From assembly GCA_033852135.1 (NCBI GenBank), contig JAWSVB010000005.1, forward strand, positions 166,780-230,779: a stretch of DNA of 64,000 nt, in the 5' to 3' direction. Made by a program: the position numbers and the translations under genes. Source of the stretch: QZLE01 sp033852135. Lineage in GTDB: Bacteria > Pseudomonadota > Gammaproteobacteria > QZLD01. Below the pieces are notes generated by a model, which was not told the DNA's origin, ran no database searches, and was given only the letters and a program-made list of their open reading frames with translations. This document shows, piece by piece, positions 8,685 through 17,978 of the stretch (positions are counted from its first letter, which is position 1; every line of letters begins with the position of its first letter).

Positions 8685-10097
8685 ATGAGAAGACTTTCAA
8701 GAAACATAGTTCTTGCAATATGCATTACCTTACTCGGAGCTAATCCCTCTTATGCTATAGAAGATATAGATGTTCCAGTACCATCATATCAAACAGATCA
8801 TTTGCTTGAATCAGGACTTGAAGGGTTCACTGGTGAGTGCCTTGATTATTGTGTAACAGGTATTTGCGTAAGATTAGTTATAGGTTGGTTTTCATTCAAA
8901 ATTATCTTAACTCCAAAAGTAGTACATAACGTCCCAGATTTTGTTGTAAATAGCTATGACGAACCAGGAGAAGAACCTTGGGAAGAATGGCGCGAAACAG
9001 TTAGTGAAGCAACACAGGAAATGCAAGGCTTAATTATGCAGCTTATTACTGTATTCCCTGTTGGAGGAGGAAAAATCAACTCTCCGGAGCATGATAGAAC
9101 TGGGGATGAAGCTGATGAACGATTCAAAGAAATCGATATTATTGGCCACCCAATGACTTACTTTAATAATGCACTTGCCGGGAAAAACAGTACTCAGCTA
9201 TCTCTTGAGGAATTTATGGAAATTTGTCGTGCATTCTTAGGTTCAAAACGTCAATGTGAACAAATGGCTGATGACCTGGGGCTTGGAGGATTTAGAAATG
9301 GTACTGATGATGGTTCGGTCGGAGGAGTATTTGAAGGATTTGGAAGTGGATCATTTAAATCAGACTTTTTTGATAACAAACAAATAACTGAAGGCCTTGG
9401 TATGGAAGATGCCTTTAGTACTATGGATCAAATGGCAGGCTCGATGGAAACGATGGAGCGCGTACAAGAAGTAAGCAATATAGTTGGCGGAGGAATGGGA
9501 GTCGAAGTAGCTATAGACCACTATTTTTGTAAAACAGACACTATTGGTTTTATGCCTTATTATTTGACTCAAATAGACACTTATTGGTGGCGCGAAATAA
9601 TCCCAATGGGAACTGATCTAGACTATCCACTTAGATACTTAAAATGTTCAATTATTGCATTGGATGGATCATGCATAGTTGGAGCAAATGAAGCCAAAAT
9701 TTGGGGTGTGATTTATCCTCGTCATGGAAATGTAATTCAAAATAATGACTACAAAGCAAGTGCTGTTATGGCTACACGAGCTATTGATGTGTTGCTAGAT
9801 AAAGATAGTTATTTGCGTTTTAGAATGCCTGCAGAGGCTATGGGGCGCAATGGAGTATGGCAGAGAATTTATCCAGAGGTAGATACTTGTGAATATAGCC
9901 TTGAAGCAAGAAGAAAAGGTTACGCATCAATTTATATTGATGATTTAGATTTATCAAAGCCAGATTCAGATAAAGACACCCATGACTTTGGCAATCATGC
10001 CTGGGCTTATTGGCGACCATACACATGCTGTCTTTCAGATAGAGGCTCTAAAATTGCCGAAGTCAGTATTGGCGGTATATGCCTGAATGATTTTTAA
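8685..10097 (+). CDS. TraU-like ICE protein (PFL_4710, TIGR03756 family)
   Basis: Exported, cysteine-rich mating-apparatus protein. A signal peptide covers residues 1-25 (ending SYA). The mature protein begins with a CLDYCVTGICVRL-type cluster (about residues 53-65) that is the hallmark of TraU-type proteins. Further cysteines lie near residues 179, 190, 283, 324, 332 and the C-terminus (TCCLSD), suggesting several disulfides in the periplasm. TraU proteins act in DNA transfer and mating-pair stability. GGAAATAG precedes ATG 8685. Confidence 0.83.
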   Translation: MRRLSRNIVLAICITLLGANPSYAIEDIDVPVPSYQTDHLLESGLEGFTGECLDYCVTGICVRLVIGWFSFKIILTPKVVHNVPDFVVNSYDEPGEEPWEEWRETVSEATQEMQGLIMQLITVFPVGGGKINSPEHDRTGDEADERFKEIDIIGHPMTYFNNALAGKNSTQLSLEEFMEICRAFLGSKRQCEQMADDLGLGGFRNGTDDGSVGGVFEGFGSGSFKSDFFDNKQITEGLGMEDAFSTMDQMAGSMETMERVQEVSNIVGGGMGVEVAIDHYFCKTDTIGFMPYYLTQIDTYWWREIIPMGTDLDYPLRYLKCSIIALDGSCIVGANEAKIWGVIYPRHGNVIQNNDYKASAVMATRAIDVLLDKDSYLRFRMPAEAMGRNGVWQRIYPEVDTCEYSLEARRKGYASIYIDDLDLSKPDSDKDTHDFGNHAWAYWRPYTCCLSDRGSKIAEVSIGGICLNDF

Positions 10098-10105
10098 GGG
10101 ATCTA

Positions 10106-11476
10106 ATGATGAAAAAATTACTTTTTTTAGTTTCAGTATTGTTTGTTTCAACAGTTGCATCTGCAGCAGCAGATGATGACACACCAATCATATCAGGAAG
10201 GATAGGCAAATATTACTACACAATTGGTGGAGGAAAAGTATTGCCTCCGCCATCCACCAGAATGTCAACTTATCGCGTAACAGCAAGGTTTCGTGGAGGA
10301 GTTGGCTATTCGTGCGGTAAGTTTGATTTAAAAGAAAATGTTAAACAGATGTTCAACGAGATGGAAGACGAAATTCGTGAGCTTCCAAATGAACTTATGA
10401 CTGCTCTTACAGGAGCCGTTATGTCCTTACCGGCTTATGCTCTAAAAAAAGCAAGTCCATCATTATATGGCTTAATCAATAAATACCGTGATGACTACAT
10501 CGAAATATTTCGCATGTCTTATAAATCATGCGAGCAGATTGAGCGGGAAATACGTGACAATGAACCAGGATATAATCCTTATGGGAATTTTATGAGCTTT
10601 GCAGTAGCAGAGCAATGGCAAGAAACAGCAGAAACATCTCCAAATTCAAAACCTATAGATAAAATTAAGCAAGAAGCTGAAGAGGAAGCCAAAAAGAAAG
10701 GCTTTAAATGGCTGAACGGTGAAAGGTATGGAGGAGAAGGGCAGAAATCAATTAATATCGATACCGACATTGCAATGGCTGGATATAACTACTTATTAGG
10801 TAGAGATAGGGCAAATGATGAAACACCAGCCACTTCTACTGAGATTGACGAAAACTATATTGCAAACATATGGAGCTCTCCACTAATGCCTGGAAAATGG
10901 ATTGGTGAGATTGTCGGAACAACAGAAATCAGGCTTGATGACCCAACACCTCAGTCAGAACCTGGAGTTGGTTTACGCCCAGAAGTTGAAGAGCTAGCTG
11001 ATGAGGTACGGATAGCTATTTACAAAGCAATAAATGAAGATGATTTCTCTGATATCAGAGAATATAGATCCTCTCAAGTTACAGTTCACCTTGTGTATAC
11101 AGTACGCAAAATGTCTCCAGAAGAAAGTGCTAGTACTGTTGACAAACTTGCATCGGAAATCGCTGTCGGTGAGATTCAGAAGAAAGTTATTTTAGCTAAA
11201 CAGCTTCTTTATACAGGACTCATGAACCCAGATGTTAATGCATCTAAAGCATCTGGTATTGCTCATGATCATGTGCGCAAAAGAACTATCTTTGTTTTAG
11301 ACTCACTCCTTGCAGATATTCATAAGGATCTTGATTTAAAACTCAAATCTTTCAATACAACGGCACTTAGAGCAATTGAACATGTTGAACTACAAAACAT
11401 TCAAAATGCGAGCAAGAGCTCAACATCTCAAGATGTTAATTCAAACCCTCTTATTAATGGAGCTGTTAATAAATGA
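10106..11476 (+). CDS. ICE protein, PFL_4711/TIGR03755 family (TrbC/TraF-region protein)
   Basis: Exported protein. A signal peptide at residues 1-21 (ending ASA) is followed by the family motif around residues 28-60 (GKYYYTIGGGKVLPPP) and a helical region containing FNEMEDEIRELP. Length of 456 aa is typical. The role is unknown, but members lie invariably between the TraU-like and TraG-N genes and are used as markers of this T4SS class. ATGs at 10106 and 10109; the stop overlaps the next start (ATGA). Confidence 0.8.
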   Translation: MMKKLLFLVSVLFVSTVASAAADDDTPIISGRIGKYYYTIGGGKVLPPPSTRMSTYRVTARFRGGVGYSCGKFDLKENVKQMFNEMEDEIRELPNELMTALTGAVMSLPAYALKKASPSLYGLINKYRDDYIEIFRMSYKSCEQIEREIRDNEPGYNPYGNFMSFAVAEQWQETAETSPNSKPIDKIKQEAEEEAKKKGFKWLNGERYGGEGQKSINIDTDIAMAGYNYLLGRDRANDETPATSTEIDENYIANIWSSPLMPGKWIGEIVGTTEIRLDDPTPQSEPGVGLRPEVEELADEVRIAIYKAINEDDFSDIREYRSSQVTVHLVYTVRKMSPEESASTVDKLASEIAVGEIQKKVILAKQLLYTGLMNPDVNASKASGIAHDHVRKRTIFVLDSLLADIHKDLDLKLKSFNTTALRAIEHVELQNIQNASKSSTSQDVNSNPLINGAVNK

Positions 11477-11850
11477 TGAATGAAATGATTTCTCCAACGC
11501 AGAAAAAATTCAGCTTTATGAAGCTCGCAGGCTTATTAATCGCAATGGCTGTAACAATCCTTGTTATGGTGTTTGTAGGCATCATTCTATTAACGTGGCT
11601 TCAGTTTGATGACTTAAAGGTTGTACAAGAAAAAATAGCATCAGTGGAACCTATTTTTATAGGTCTTCGTTGGTCATTTCTAATCAACTTAGTGATTTTC
11701 TGGAACAGATTTAATACATATCTTGCAAAGAAATTTAACTGGGACAATGACAGATTAGAAAGGCTTCTGAAGCAACGTTTTAAAGTTTCAATTGTTCTTA
11801 TAATCATTGAGCTTGTTATAAACCAACGCATTCTTGACTATTGGATATAG
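11473..11850 (+). CDS. T4SS-associated small membrane protein
   Basis: Membrane protein of 125 aa with three hydrophobic stretches (about residues 18-44, 58-75 and 100-120). A homologous small gene occupies the gap between the PFL_4711 and TraG genes in related ICEs. No function is known. Start at the ATGA overlap with the upstream gene. The next gene follows after 7 bases, so it is firmly inside the operon. Confidence 0.65.
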   Translation: MMNEMISPTQKKFSFMKLAGLLIAMAVTILVMVFVGIILLTWLQFDDLKVVQEKIASVEPIFIGLRWSFLINLVIFWNRFNTYLAKKFNWDNDRLERLLKQRFKVSIVLIIIELVINQRILDYWI

Positions 11851-11857
11851 GTGAACC

Positions 11858-13543
11858 ATGCAAGTAGGATCAGTTCTCGAAGTATATACCACCATATATG
11901 GTTGGGAAATTTACAATACATTTACCGATTTATTATATATGACAGGATTAATGTGGGCTCCTGTACTTGCAATTATTTATCGTAACTGGAAAGGGCCAGT
12001 AACATCACAAGAAAATAGAGCTGCTGCTGCAACATCACTCTCACGAATGCAATTTGATATTTATTCAATGCTCGTAGTAATAATATTTGCTTTATATCCG
12101 ATAATGCCATTAACACTGACTGACGTGGATTATACGCAAATTTGTTTAGACCCTGACACCGGCTCAGTTCAAGAAAATACAATTGATGAGAATAACACGA
12201 CATACTCAGATACCGTAGGAGTAGCAACAACAACTAAAGTCCCAGTATTTTGGAGTTTAGTTATGAGTATAGGCTCAGGTATAAATTACTATATGACTGG
12301 TAAGATCTCATGTTTTGATGATATTCCAATGCTAGATGAGAAAATCAGAAATATCATAATTACCGATGAAAAAGTTTCAAAGGAGTACTCTCGCTTTGTT
12401 ACCGAATGCTACGTTCCAGCTAAAAGCAAATATGAAAATGCTATGGGTGGCAAGCAATATGCTCAATATGTAAGTGATGAACTAGATGCAGGAAGGCCAG
12501 GAGGCGCTATTGGAGGCCTTATCGATGTTGATTATGATAAAGATGATCCATATGACGTTGGCAGCCATTTTTATCTCGAAACACCAGGTTTTTATAAACC
12601 TGCAGATGACGCTGCAATTCAAGGTTTTAGCTTTAGAGCTGCTAAACCTATTGAGGGTTGGTTATATGATTCAACAAGAGATAAAAGCTATACCCCAGAT
12701 ATGCTTGACGCAAATGAACCTGGAAGTCCTTATTGTGATGAGTGGTGGAACCACCAAACAATAGGGTTAAAAAAGAAACTATTAACCTCAATTGATACTG
12801 TAAATCCAGATGAACTCATTGGAATTTCTTTTTACGAGGAGGTCAAAGCTAAAATTCAAGGTTGGGCAACTGGGACAACAGATGAACAAGTAGAAGACTT
12901 AATGCTAAAGCGACTTCAAAGATTCAACGATCAAGATATGACGGGTACCAATGCTTTCATAGGAGGAATGCACGGCATCACAAATGGAAGCAGTATTGGC
13001 GAGCGCCTTGGGAATCTAGCTAAAACAACTGGAACTACAATTGGTGGTTTTTTTGCAGCTCCTAAAATTATTGGTACGTATACAGAAATGGCTATAGCCA
13101 AGCAAGCAGCACCAATAGCTCAAGCGATTATACTTTTTGTAATATATATGATGTTATCGGCCATTATGGTTATATCCTGCTATGACCTCAAAGCATTATT
13201 CACTAGTGCATTTCTTGTCTTGTCAGTTCAATTTTTTACGACTCTTTGGGCTATTGCTGAATATCTTGATACAGCCTTGTTTACTGCGATTTATCCCGAT
13301 GTAAGTATTTGGGGCAGTATAGGCACAATGGATTATAAAAGGCTTATTTTAGATATGATACTGACGGGTATGGTCGTATTTGGCCCTGCATTATTAATCG
13401 TAGTAATGGGTGTCACAGGGTATCAGTTTGGAAAAATAGCCTCATCATTCGGAGCCTCTATTGCAGATACCCAAAAAGCTGGCAAGGCTGGCGGAGAGGG
13501 CGCCGGAGCAGCCGCGCAAAAAGTTGTAACTAAAGGGAAGTAA
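11858..13543 (+). CDS. TraG-N-like mating-pair stabilization protein
   Basis: Polytopic inner-membrane protein at the end of the operon. The N-terminal part opens with the TraG-N signature region (VYTTIYGWEIYNTF, residues 9-22) and helices near 24-42 and 62-85. A long soluble segment (about 100-380) precedes a C-terminal helix cluster (about 405-545). An alanine/glycine-rich tail ends the protein. TraG-type proteins act in pilus assembly and mating-pair stabilization. GGTGAACC precedes the ATG. At 561 aa it lacks the long periplasmic extension of F TraG, as usual for ICE versions. Confidence 0.83.
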   Translation: MQVGSVLEVYTTIYGWEIYNTFTDLLYMTGLMWAPVLAIIYRNWKGPVTSQENRAAAATSLSRMQFDIYSMLVVIIFALYPIMPLTLTDVDYTQICLDPDTGSVQENTIDENNTTYSDTVGVATTTKVPVFWSLVMSIGSGINYYMTGKISCFDDIPMLDEKIRNIIITDEKVSKEYSRFVTECYVPAKSKYENAMGGKQYAQYVSDELDAGRPGGAIGGLIDVDYDKDDPYDVGSHFYLETPGFYKPADDAAIQGFSFRAAKPIEGWLYDSTRDKSYTPDMLDANEPGSPYCDEWWNHQTIGLKKKLLTSIDTVNPDELIGISFYEEVKAKIQGWATGTTDEQVEDLMLKRLQRFNDQDMTGTNAFIGGMHGITNGSSIGERLGNLAKTTGTTIGGFFAAPKIIGTYTEMAIAKQAAPIAQAIILFVIYMMLSAIMVISCYDLKALFTSAFLVLSVQFFTTLWAIAEYLDTALFTAIYPDVSIWGSIGTMDYKRLILDMILTGMVVFGPALLIVVMGVTGYQFGKIASSFGASIADTQKAGKAGGEGAGAAAQKVVTKGK

Positions 13544-13681
13544 TACTTCTAGGTAGCATAGGTATATTTGATAGTAATTCAAAAGGATAGAGATATTGGA
13601 AACAGATGAATAATTAGAACTTTCTCAACTCATCGAGTATAGTCAATTGTAACTATGGTCATATCCTATAGATATAATTGA
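13544..13681. other. Convergent intergenic spacer closing the T4SS operon
   Basis: Short spacer between the end of the plus-strand transfer operon and the first minus-strand accessory gene. It holds an inverted repeat with 9-base perfect arms (TAGTCAATT / AATTGACTA, about 13640-13684) separated by 27 bases. There is no T-tract, so it is not a classical terminator. No ORF or promoter is evident. Confidence 0.4.
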
Positions 13682-14125
13682 CTACTCTTCATCCTCACCA
13701 TACCAGTAATCTTGCCGCCAATCATACTTAAAAGTATTAGCATTATAGCCATAGTTTGTCCGTGACAAAGCGTCTAAGAAAACAGTAAACACTGTTTTTA
13801 AAAAGATGACAATGACAGAGCCAATAACAGGAATCTGACTAATAGTACCGATGGTGATTTTTCTAGCATTACTATTTGTACACAGCCAACCAAAAAAGGC
13901 ACCAGGAAGCATTCCTATAAGAGCTAATGCGAAAACTAATACTGTTAATCCGATGTACTTATAATCTATAAATTCAAATACAAAATAAACCATAGCTAAA
14001 GCAAAAATAACCCCTAAAACAGTAACCGCTAACCAAGTACGCTTACCTTGGTTAATTTGGACATAAGAATACCTTGCCATAACGATAGCACCTATTGCGA
14101 TTACTATAATAAACAAAGCGGTCAC
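13682..14125 (-). CDS. Hypothetical membrane protein
   Basis: Protein of 147 aa with four hydrophobic segments (about residues 2-18, 29-50, 55-82 and 91-115) and an acidic, aromatic C-terminus (WRQDYWYGEDEE). GTG start, preceded at good spacing by GAGGA. It lies 12 bases after the stop of the upstream lipoprotein gene, so the two are probably co-transcribed. I do not recognise the family. Confidence 0.55.
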   Translation of the reverse strand: MTALFIIVIAIGAIVMARYSYVQINQGKRTWLAVTVLGVIFALAMVYFVFEFIDYKYIGLTVLVFALALIGMLPGAFFGWLCTNSNARKITIGTISQIPVIGSVIVIFLKTVFTVFLDALSRTNYGYNANTFKYDWRQDYWYGEDEE

Positions 14126-14137
14126 TTTTTATTCCTC

Positions 14138-15196
14138 TTATTTCTTCTTAACTAAAACATTAGCATTTTTATTCATATAACCAACAACGTCATCAATCTC
14201 ATGATTTTCAAAGCCCATCCCAGCAATAACTTTTATTTTCTTGCTAGACATCAGCTCTGCATTCATTGAATGTATGCCGTGATCCCTTGTAAAAAGTAGT
14301 TCTTTCTGGCCTGTCCAAAGATTTCTTGCATATACATTTTTAAATGCTTCCTTCTCTCTTGTAATACAAATTGGGCCTTCATTTGTAGCAAATAAAAACA
14401 TCAAGTTATAAGCATAATCATCCACTGTTTTACCAGATCTACCATCAATATAAATTGGAAATACTGTTGTAATCATTCCAGTATCAATATTAAACCAGGA
14501 ATAATCGTATAGATATTCATTGTCGCTTTTCAATCCTAACAACCTTGAATTATCAACAAATCTTTTAACAAGCAAATGCCTTGTGTAAGAAAAATCACCT
14601 CTTTGATAGTCTGATAGTTTGTATTCAAACTTATCTTTTTCTGGAAGTCTTATAACCTTTGGTTCACTTTGTGTGTTTGGCGAAAAATGAATGAATGTGT
14701 GTTTATTTCTCGCAAGTAAAATCCCATGTGACCCTAGGTAATAACCACTAAATGCATACTTGTTACCAGTTGCCTCATGCAAATAATAGTTCTGCCCTGA
14801 ATCTGCTCTGTATATTGAACCAAACTTTTTTGGTTCACTCCCTTTAATAGGGTCAAAATAATTCAAGTCATGTCCCCCTTCAGGGTTTTCTACTATATAG
14901 GAGACATATCCCGTATCAGATTGCTGGCTTATCTCCAAAATTTTTCCGTGTGAATCAAATAGAATCTCACCATCAACAACAGGCTCACCTTTGTTTGTTT
15001 CAGATAATTTTATTGGCCTATATCTGTATCTTTTATCAGGGATCACTGCATTCTTAGCGATAGGATCTTTCTCATGCTGTGCGTAAATTGGCTTTTCGAG
15101 ACTCGGCAACTTAACTGTAACAAAGTTTTGGTTACACCCTGATATAGTAAGGCTCACTAAAGCGTATATTATCAAACCTCGAATTATATTTAACAT
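14138..15196 (-). CDS. Hypothetical lipoprotein
   Basis: Predicted lipoprotein of 352 aa. Starting at ATG 15196 gives a signal peptide with a lipobox Cys at residue 21 (LTISGC), and AGGAG lies at correct spacing; a longer open frame would run into the next gene. The mature part has many Y/F-G turns and repeated strand-like segments (for example YLGSHGILLAR and IDTGMITTVFP), suggestive of a beta-propeller or other beta fold, but no family is recognised. It forms a run of minus-strand cargo genes with its neighbours. Confidence 0.6.
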   Translation of the reverse strand: MLNIIRGLIIYALVSLTISGCNQNFVTVKLPSLEKPIYAQHEKDPIAKNAVIPDKRYRYRPIKLSETNKGEPVVDGEILFDSHGKILEISQQSDTGYVSYIVENPEGGHDLNYFDPIKGSEPKKFGSIYRADSGQNYYLHEATGNKYAFSGYYLGSHGILLARNKHTFIHFSPNTQSEPKVIRLPEKDKFEYKLSDYQRGDFSYTRHLLVKRFVDNSRLLGLKSDNEYLYDYSWFNIDTGMITTVFPIYIDGRSGKTVDDYAYNLMFLFATNEGPICITREKEAFKNVYARNLWTGQKELLFTRDHGIHSMNAELMSSKKIKVIAGMGFENHEIDDVVGYMNKNANVLVKKK

Positions 15197-15209
15197 TTTA
15201 ACTCCTTTA

Positions 15210-15725
15210 TTACTGCAACTGTATTGCTTGATATTTGTATGTACAATTTGTATGCGCGGCATTACATACTTGAACAACAATATATGCTTCCATAGGCAAT
15301 GCTATAACCATTAACGAAACATCTGTTTCAGGATTACCCGGGTAATCTTCCCCGATGCTACCACATGACATTTTTACTTCTGTTGTGAACCTGCAGGTTA
15401 TTGCTATTGAGCAAGAACCGCTCCCGCAGTTATCGTTATAAAAAGATATACCGCCATGGGCTATGCGCTCATCATTAAGCATGAAGTTAACATAAAACGC
15501 ACCATCTGCAGCCTCAACAACAACATCAAATTCACCAGCTGCAATTGTTGCATTAATTGCAGCAACATCATCTGGATAATCTACTGTTTGACTATATGAA
15601 TCGGTAAGTTCTAAGGTGTTAATCAATGGTCCACCTAATTCACTATCGTCATCTATAGAGTTAGCATTACACGCTGTCAAAATTACCACTGTACATAATA
15701 AAACTAGTGTATAGACCTTATCCAT
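15210..15725 (-). CDS. Hypothetical lipoprotein, cysteine-containing
   Basis: Predicted lipoprotein of 171 aa. The lipobox Cys is at residue 19 (VILTAC) after a normal hydrophobic stretch. The mature domain is acidic, with six further cysteines (CGSGSCSIAITC around residues 91-102, then C at about 115, 154 and 161), consistent with a disulfide-stabilised periplasmic domain. AGGAGG precedes the ATG. Unknown function. Operon-like with the lipoprotein gene downstream. Confidence 0.58.
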   Translation of the reverse strand: MDKVYTLVLLCTVVILTACNANSIDDDSELGGPLINTLELTDSYSQTVDYPDDVAAINATIAAGEFDVVVEAADGAFYVNFMLNDERIAHGGISFYNDNCGSGSCSIAITCRFTTEVKMSCGSIGEDYPGNPETDVSLMVIALPMEAYIVVQVCNAAHTNCTYKYQAIQLQ

Positions 15726-15733
15726 AAGGCCTC

Positions 15734-15958
15734 CTATTTCAGGTTATAAGCCAATGGTTTTCCATATAGCTTTACCAATCTAGTTGCTTCAACAACATCG
15801 GCCTCATCAAGGCCATAATGGTCATCCTGAGCTATTGCTTTATGCAAGAAACATAGTTCATATTCAAACCTATTGCTTTCTGCACATCCTATTTCTTTAA
15901 TTTTGCACCAATATTTAAAGTTTTGTCTGAGAGACTCAGTGCTTAATAAAGTGTCCAT
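15734..15958 (-). CDS. Hypothetical small protein
   Basis: Protein of 74 aa, soluble and acidic, with a strong AGGAGG ribosome site five bases before its ATG. No motif recognised. It lies between the WGR-domain gene and the lipoprotein gene, spaced by 13 and 8 bases, so it is part of the same transcript. Confidence 0.5.
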   Translation of the reverse strand: MDTLLSTESLRQNFKYWCKIKEIGCAESNRFEYELCFLHKAIAQDDHYGLDEADVVEATRLVKLYGKPLAYNLK

Positions 15959-15971
15959 ATTAGCCTCCTGA

Positions 15972-16217
15972 TTATATTACCTTTGCATAACCTCGTTGTC
16001 GTCTTTTTTTTGCAATCGACGCAACTACTGATTTAGCTTGCTCTATTGTTTCACAAGGCTCTATCCGCACTTGGCCAAAAGAAGTATTCTTTTTGCCCCA
16101 AGACTTAACAACCTCCCATTTCAGAAATAGATTCTTTTGTACCATTACCTGGTAATAACGATTTGAATCACTTTTTTCCCACCGGCACTTAAACCACCTA
16201 TCCATTTCCAGAGTCAT
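15972..16217 (-). CDS. WGR-domain protein
   Basis: Protein of 81 aa that is essentially one WGR domain. The segment VVKSWGKKNTSFGQVR (about residues 36-51) contains the W-G core and the following GQ strand typical of WGR proteins, where the motif reads WGRIG; here Arg is replaced by Lys. WGR domains are nucleic-acid-binding modules best known from PARPs and also found alone in plasmids and ICEs. First gene of the minus-strand run; its promoter must lie in 16218-16330. Confidence 0.7.
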   Translation of the reverse strand: MTLEMDRWFKCRWEKSDSNRYYQVMVQKNLFLKWEVVKSWGKKNTSFGQVRIEPCETIEQAKSVVASIAKKRRQRGYAKVI

Positions 16218-16331
16218 TATGGAATTTCTCCTATTCTGTGCATTAAGTATAGCACCGCATTTCTCTAACTGTAAAGCATAACCAGCAAATTACACTTTAC
16301 ACATATGGCTAATAATAACTTGATAGGTATT

Positions 16332-16356
16332 GTTCTTTACATATAATGTAAAGAAC
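16332..16356. promoter_or_regulatory. Palindromic operator candidate
   Basis: Perfect inverted repeat with 11-base arms (GTTCTTTACAT and its complement ATGTAAAGAAC) around a 3-base centre. Further half-sites with TTTACA/TGTAAA occur just before and after (about 16270, 16301 and 16369). It lies between the divergent WGR gene and the recombinase-like regulator gene, the classic place for an autoregulatory operator. The bound protein is inferred to be the regulator encoded at 16393. Confidence 0.5.
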
Positions 16357-16392
16357 ACATTATTAATTCTTTACAACAAGAAGGCTTTGTCA

Positions 16393-16971
16393 TTGACGCA
16401 TTTTATATACTCTATTAATAATAATTACAGCGCAGGCGAAACTGACGCTATTAATAAGTATGCAAAGTCGCACAACCTCTCCGGCAACTTCATTTTTCAT
16501 GAAACTGCAGATATCAGAAACTCATGGCCAAATAGAGACATTGGGAAAATCATCTATTCAGCTTCACCTATGGATACTGTAGCTGTTTTTAATATTACGG
16601 ACTTAGCTACTTCTGCTCATGAAGCATTCGACATTATAAAGTCAGCTATAGAAAAAAAAATGGCTGTATATTTTATAAAGCATGACATGAAGCTATCGCC
16701 TGATAGCCACTGGAACAAGCTTGAGAATGTACTTCATTTTGCCAGCATAGCAGCCCTTGAATTTAATTCTAAACGCAACAAACCTGGCAGACCAACCGGC
16801 ACTAGAGCAAAAGAACTTATGCTAGATAAACATAAGGATCAGATTTTTGGGCTTTTAAGTAAAAAGGTTAGCAAAAGCTCAATAGCTAAAATAGTTGGTT
16901 GCTCAAGACCTACTCTTTACGATTATTTAAAACTTAACGGTATAAAAGCGAAGCACCACCACGAGGATTAA
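16393..16971 (+). CDS. Serine-recombinase-derived HTH regulator, catalytic Ser missing
   Basis: Protein of 192 aa from TTG 16393, supported by AAGAAGG eight bases upstream and by the conserved start THFIYS. The N-terminal part follows the resolvase fold: IYS at the position of YARVS, then RNSWPNRDIGKIIYSASPMD and ITDLATSAHEAF, equivalent to the DRLARS region. The nucleophilic Ser and its flanking Arg are absent (IYSINNNYSA). The C-terminus carries a Hin-like helix-turn-helix (GRPTGTRA then SKSSIAKIVGCSRPTLYDYL). This suggests a DNA-binding regulator rather than an active recombinase. It lies divergent to the WGR operon across a palindrome. Confidence 0.65.
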   Translation: MTHFIYSINNNYSAGETDAINKYAKSHNLSGNFIFHETADIRNSWPNRDIGKIIYSASPMDTVAVFNITDLATSAHEAFDIIKSAIEKKMAVYFIKHDMKLSPDSHWNKLENVLHFASIAALEFNSKRNKPGRPTGTRAKELMLDKHKDQIFGLLSKKVSKSSIAKIVGCSRPTLYDYLKLNGIKAKHHHED

Positions 16972-17960
16972 CCTTTTTTTCTAACTTTGTTCAGAATAAA
17001 CCCGAAAAATCCCATGCTGCAGTATTTTTCCAATTCATTACGCAACCCATTTATTGCCAATTGATCGTTTTTAGCAGAAATTGATAATTCATTAAGATCT
17101 TTCTGCAGCCTATTATTTCGAGAGTTCAAATTTTCAATGTCCTTATTTAGCTTCTTACTTTCCATAAGATCTCTCTGCAGCCTATCATTTCGAGAATTCA
17201 AATCTTCAATATTCTTATTTAACTTCTCACTCTCAGCCTTTAAAGACTTATGTTTTACCATTAGACTTTCTACAGCCTTAAAATCTGGAGAAGAATAATC
17301 AACAATCAAATTAACCATCAAAAACGAAACAATGGACTTGACCCGCTCCATATACTCCCGCTCTTTATCTTCGGTACTATCTTCTTCTTTATATCTATAC
17401 TTAAGTTTTGAACTCAGCTTATGCTCAACTACTGCAATACCTGCTTTTTTTAAAGCCTGCTTTTTAACATCATCAACATGATTTGTATTACATACTTCAA
17501 GACCAAACTTATTACCAAATTTTATTCCATAAAAAGTACCTGGTGATACAAATTCGAAATAGATATCAAGATAGTAATCCTTTCCATCACTCGTTATTTT
17601 AAATTCATCAATAGCTTTTGTGATGTTTATTTGAAATTTATTCAACTTCCCTCGATGATACATCCTTAGTTCCACCGACTTAATTTGGCATAATGCTTTT
17701 TTGAATAAATAATGCTCTATTGATTCACCACCTCCAACTCTTTGAAGCTTTTCCTCCTGGTTTGGCAAGTAACAGAAGTAACTTTTAGTTTTTGAAGTTC
17801 TAAGATACATTTCAAGACGATCTTCTACATTCCTATGCCGGCTATAGAATATAACGTCTTTCCACTTCCCAGGATCTTTCTTCTTTAATCTTACAACATC
17901 ATAGCCAGTTACTTCGATTGAACATCCAGAGTCATCTATATAGTAAGCCCTTGTTTTCAT
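16968..17960 (-). CDS. CoiA-like putative nuclease with coiled coil
   Basis: Protein of 330 aa. Residues about 78-180 resemble the competence CoiA/PD-(D/E)XK-like region: GESIEHYLFKKAL, then DYYLDIYFEF (candidate metal-binding Asp) and FGLEVCNTNH in place of the ExK motif. The C-terminal third (about 230-305) is a coiled coil with a near-duplicated unit containing LNKNIEDLNSRNDRLQ and LNKDIENLNSRNNRLQ. Nuclease activity is an inference and the ExK Lys is not visible. Convergent, with a four-base overlap, to the regulator gene. Role unknown; defence or DNA processing are plausible. Confidence 0.5.
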   Translation of the reverse strand: MKTRAYYIDDSGCSIEVTGYDVVRLKKKDPGKWKDVIFYSRHRNVEDRLEMYLRTSKTKSYFCYLPNQEEKLQRVGGGESIEHYLFKKALCQIKSVELRMYHRGKLNKFQINITKAIDEFKITSDGKDYYLDIYFEFVSPGTFYGIKFGNKFGLEVCNTNHVDDVKKQALKKAGIAVVEHKLSSKLKYRYKEEDSTEDKEREYMERVKSIVSFLMVNLIVDYSSPDFKAVESLMVKHKSLKAESEKLNKNIEDLNSRNDRLQRDLMESKKLNKDIENLNSRNNRLQKDLNELSISAKNDQLAINGLRNELEKYCSMGFFGFILNKVRKKG

Positions 17961-17978
17961 TTTAACCCCTTACAAAGC

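Noticed and set aside
14138..15280. Start of the lipoprotein gene at 15280
   Set aside because: It would overlap the upstream lipoprotein gene and loses the lipobox position; ATG 15196 has a ribosome site and lipobox.
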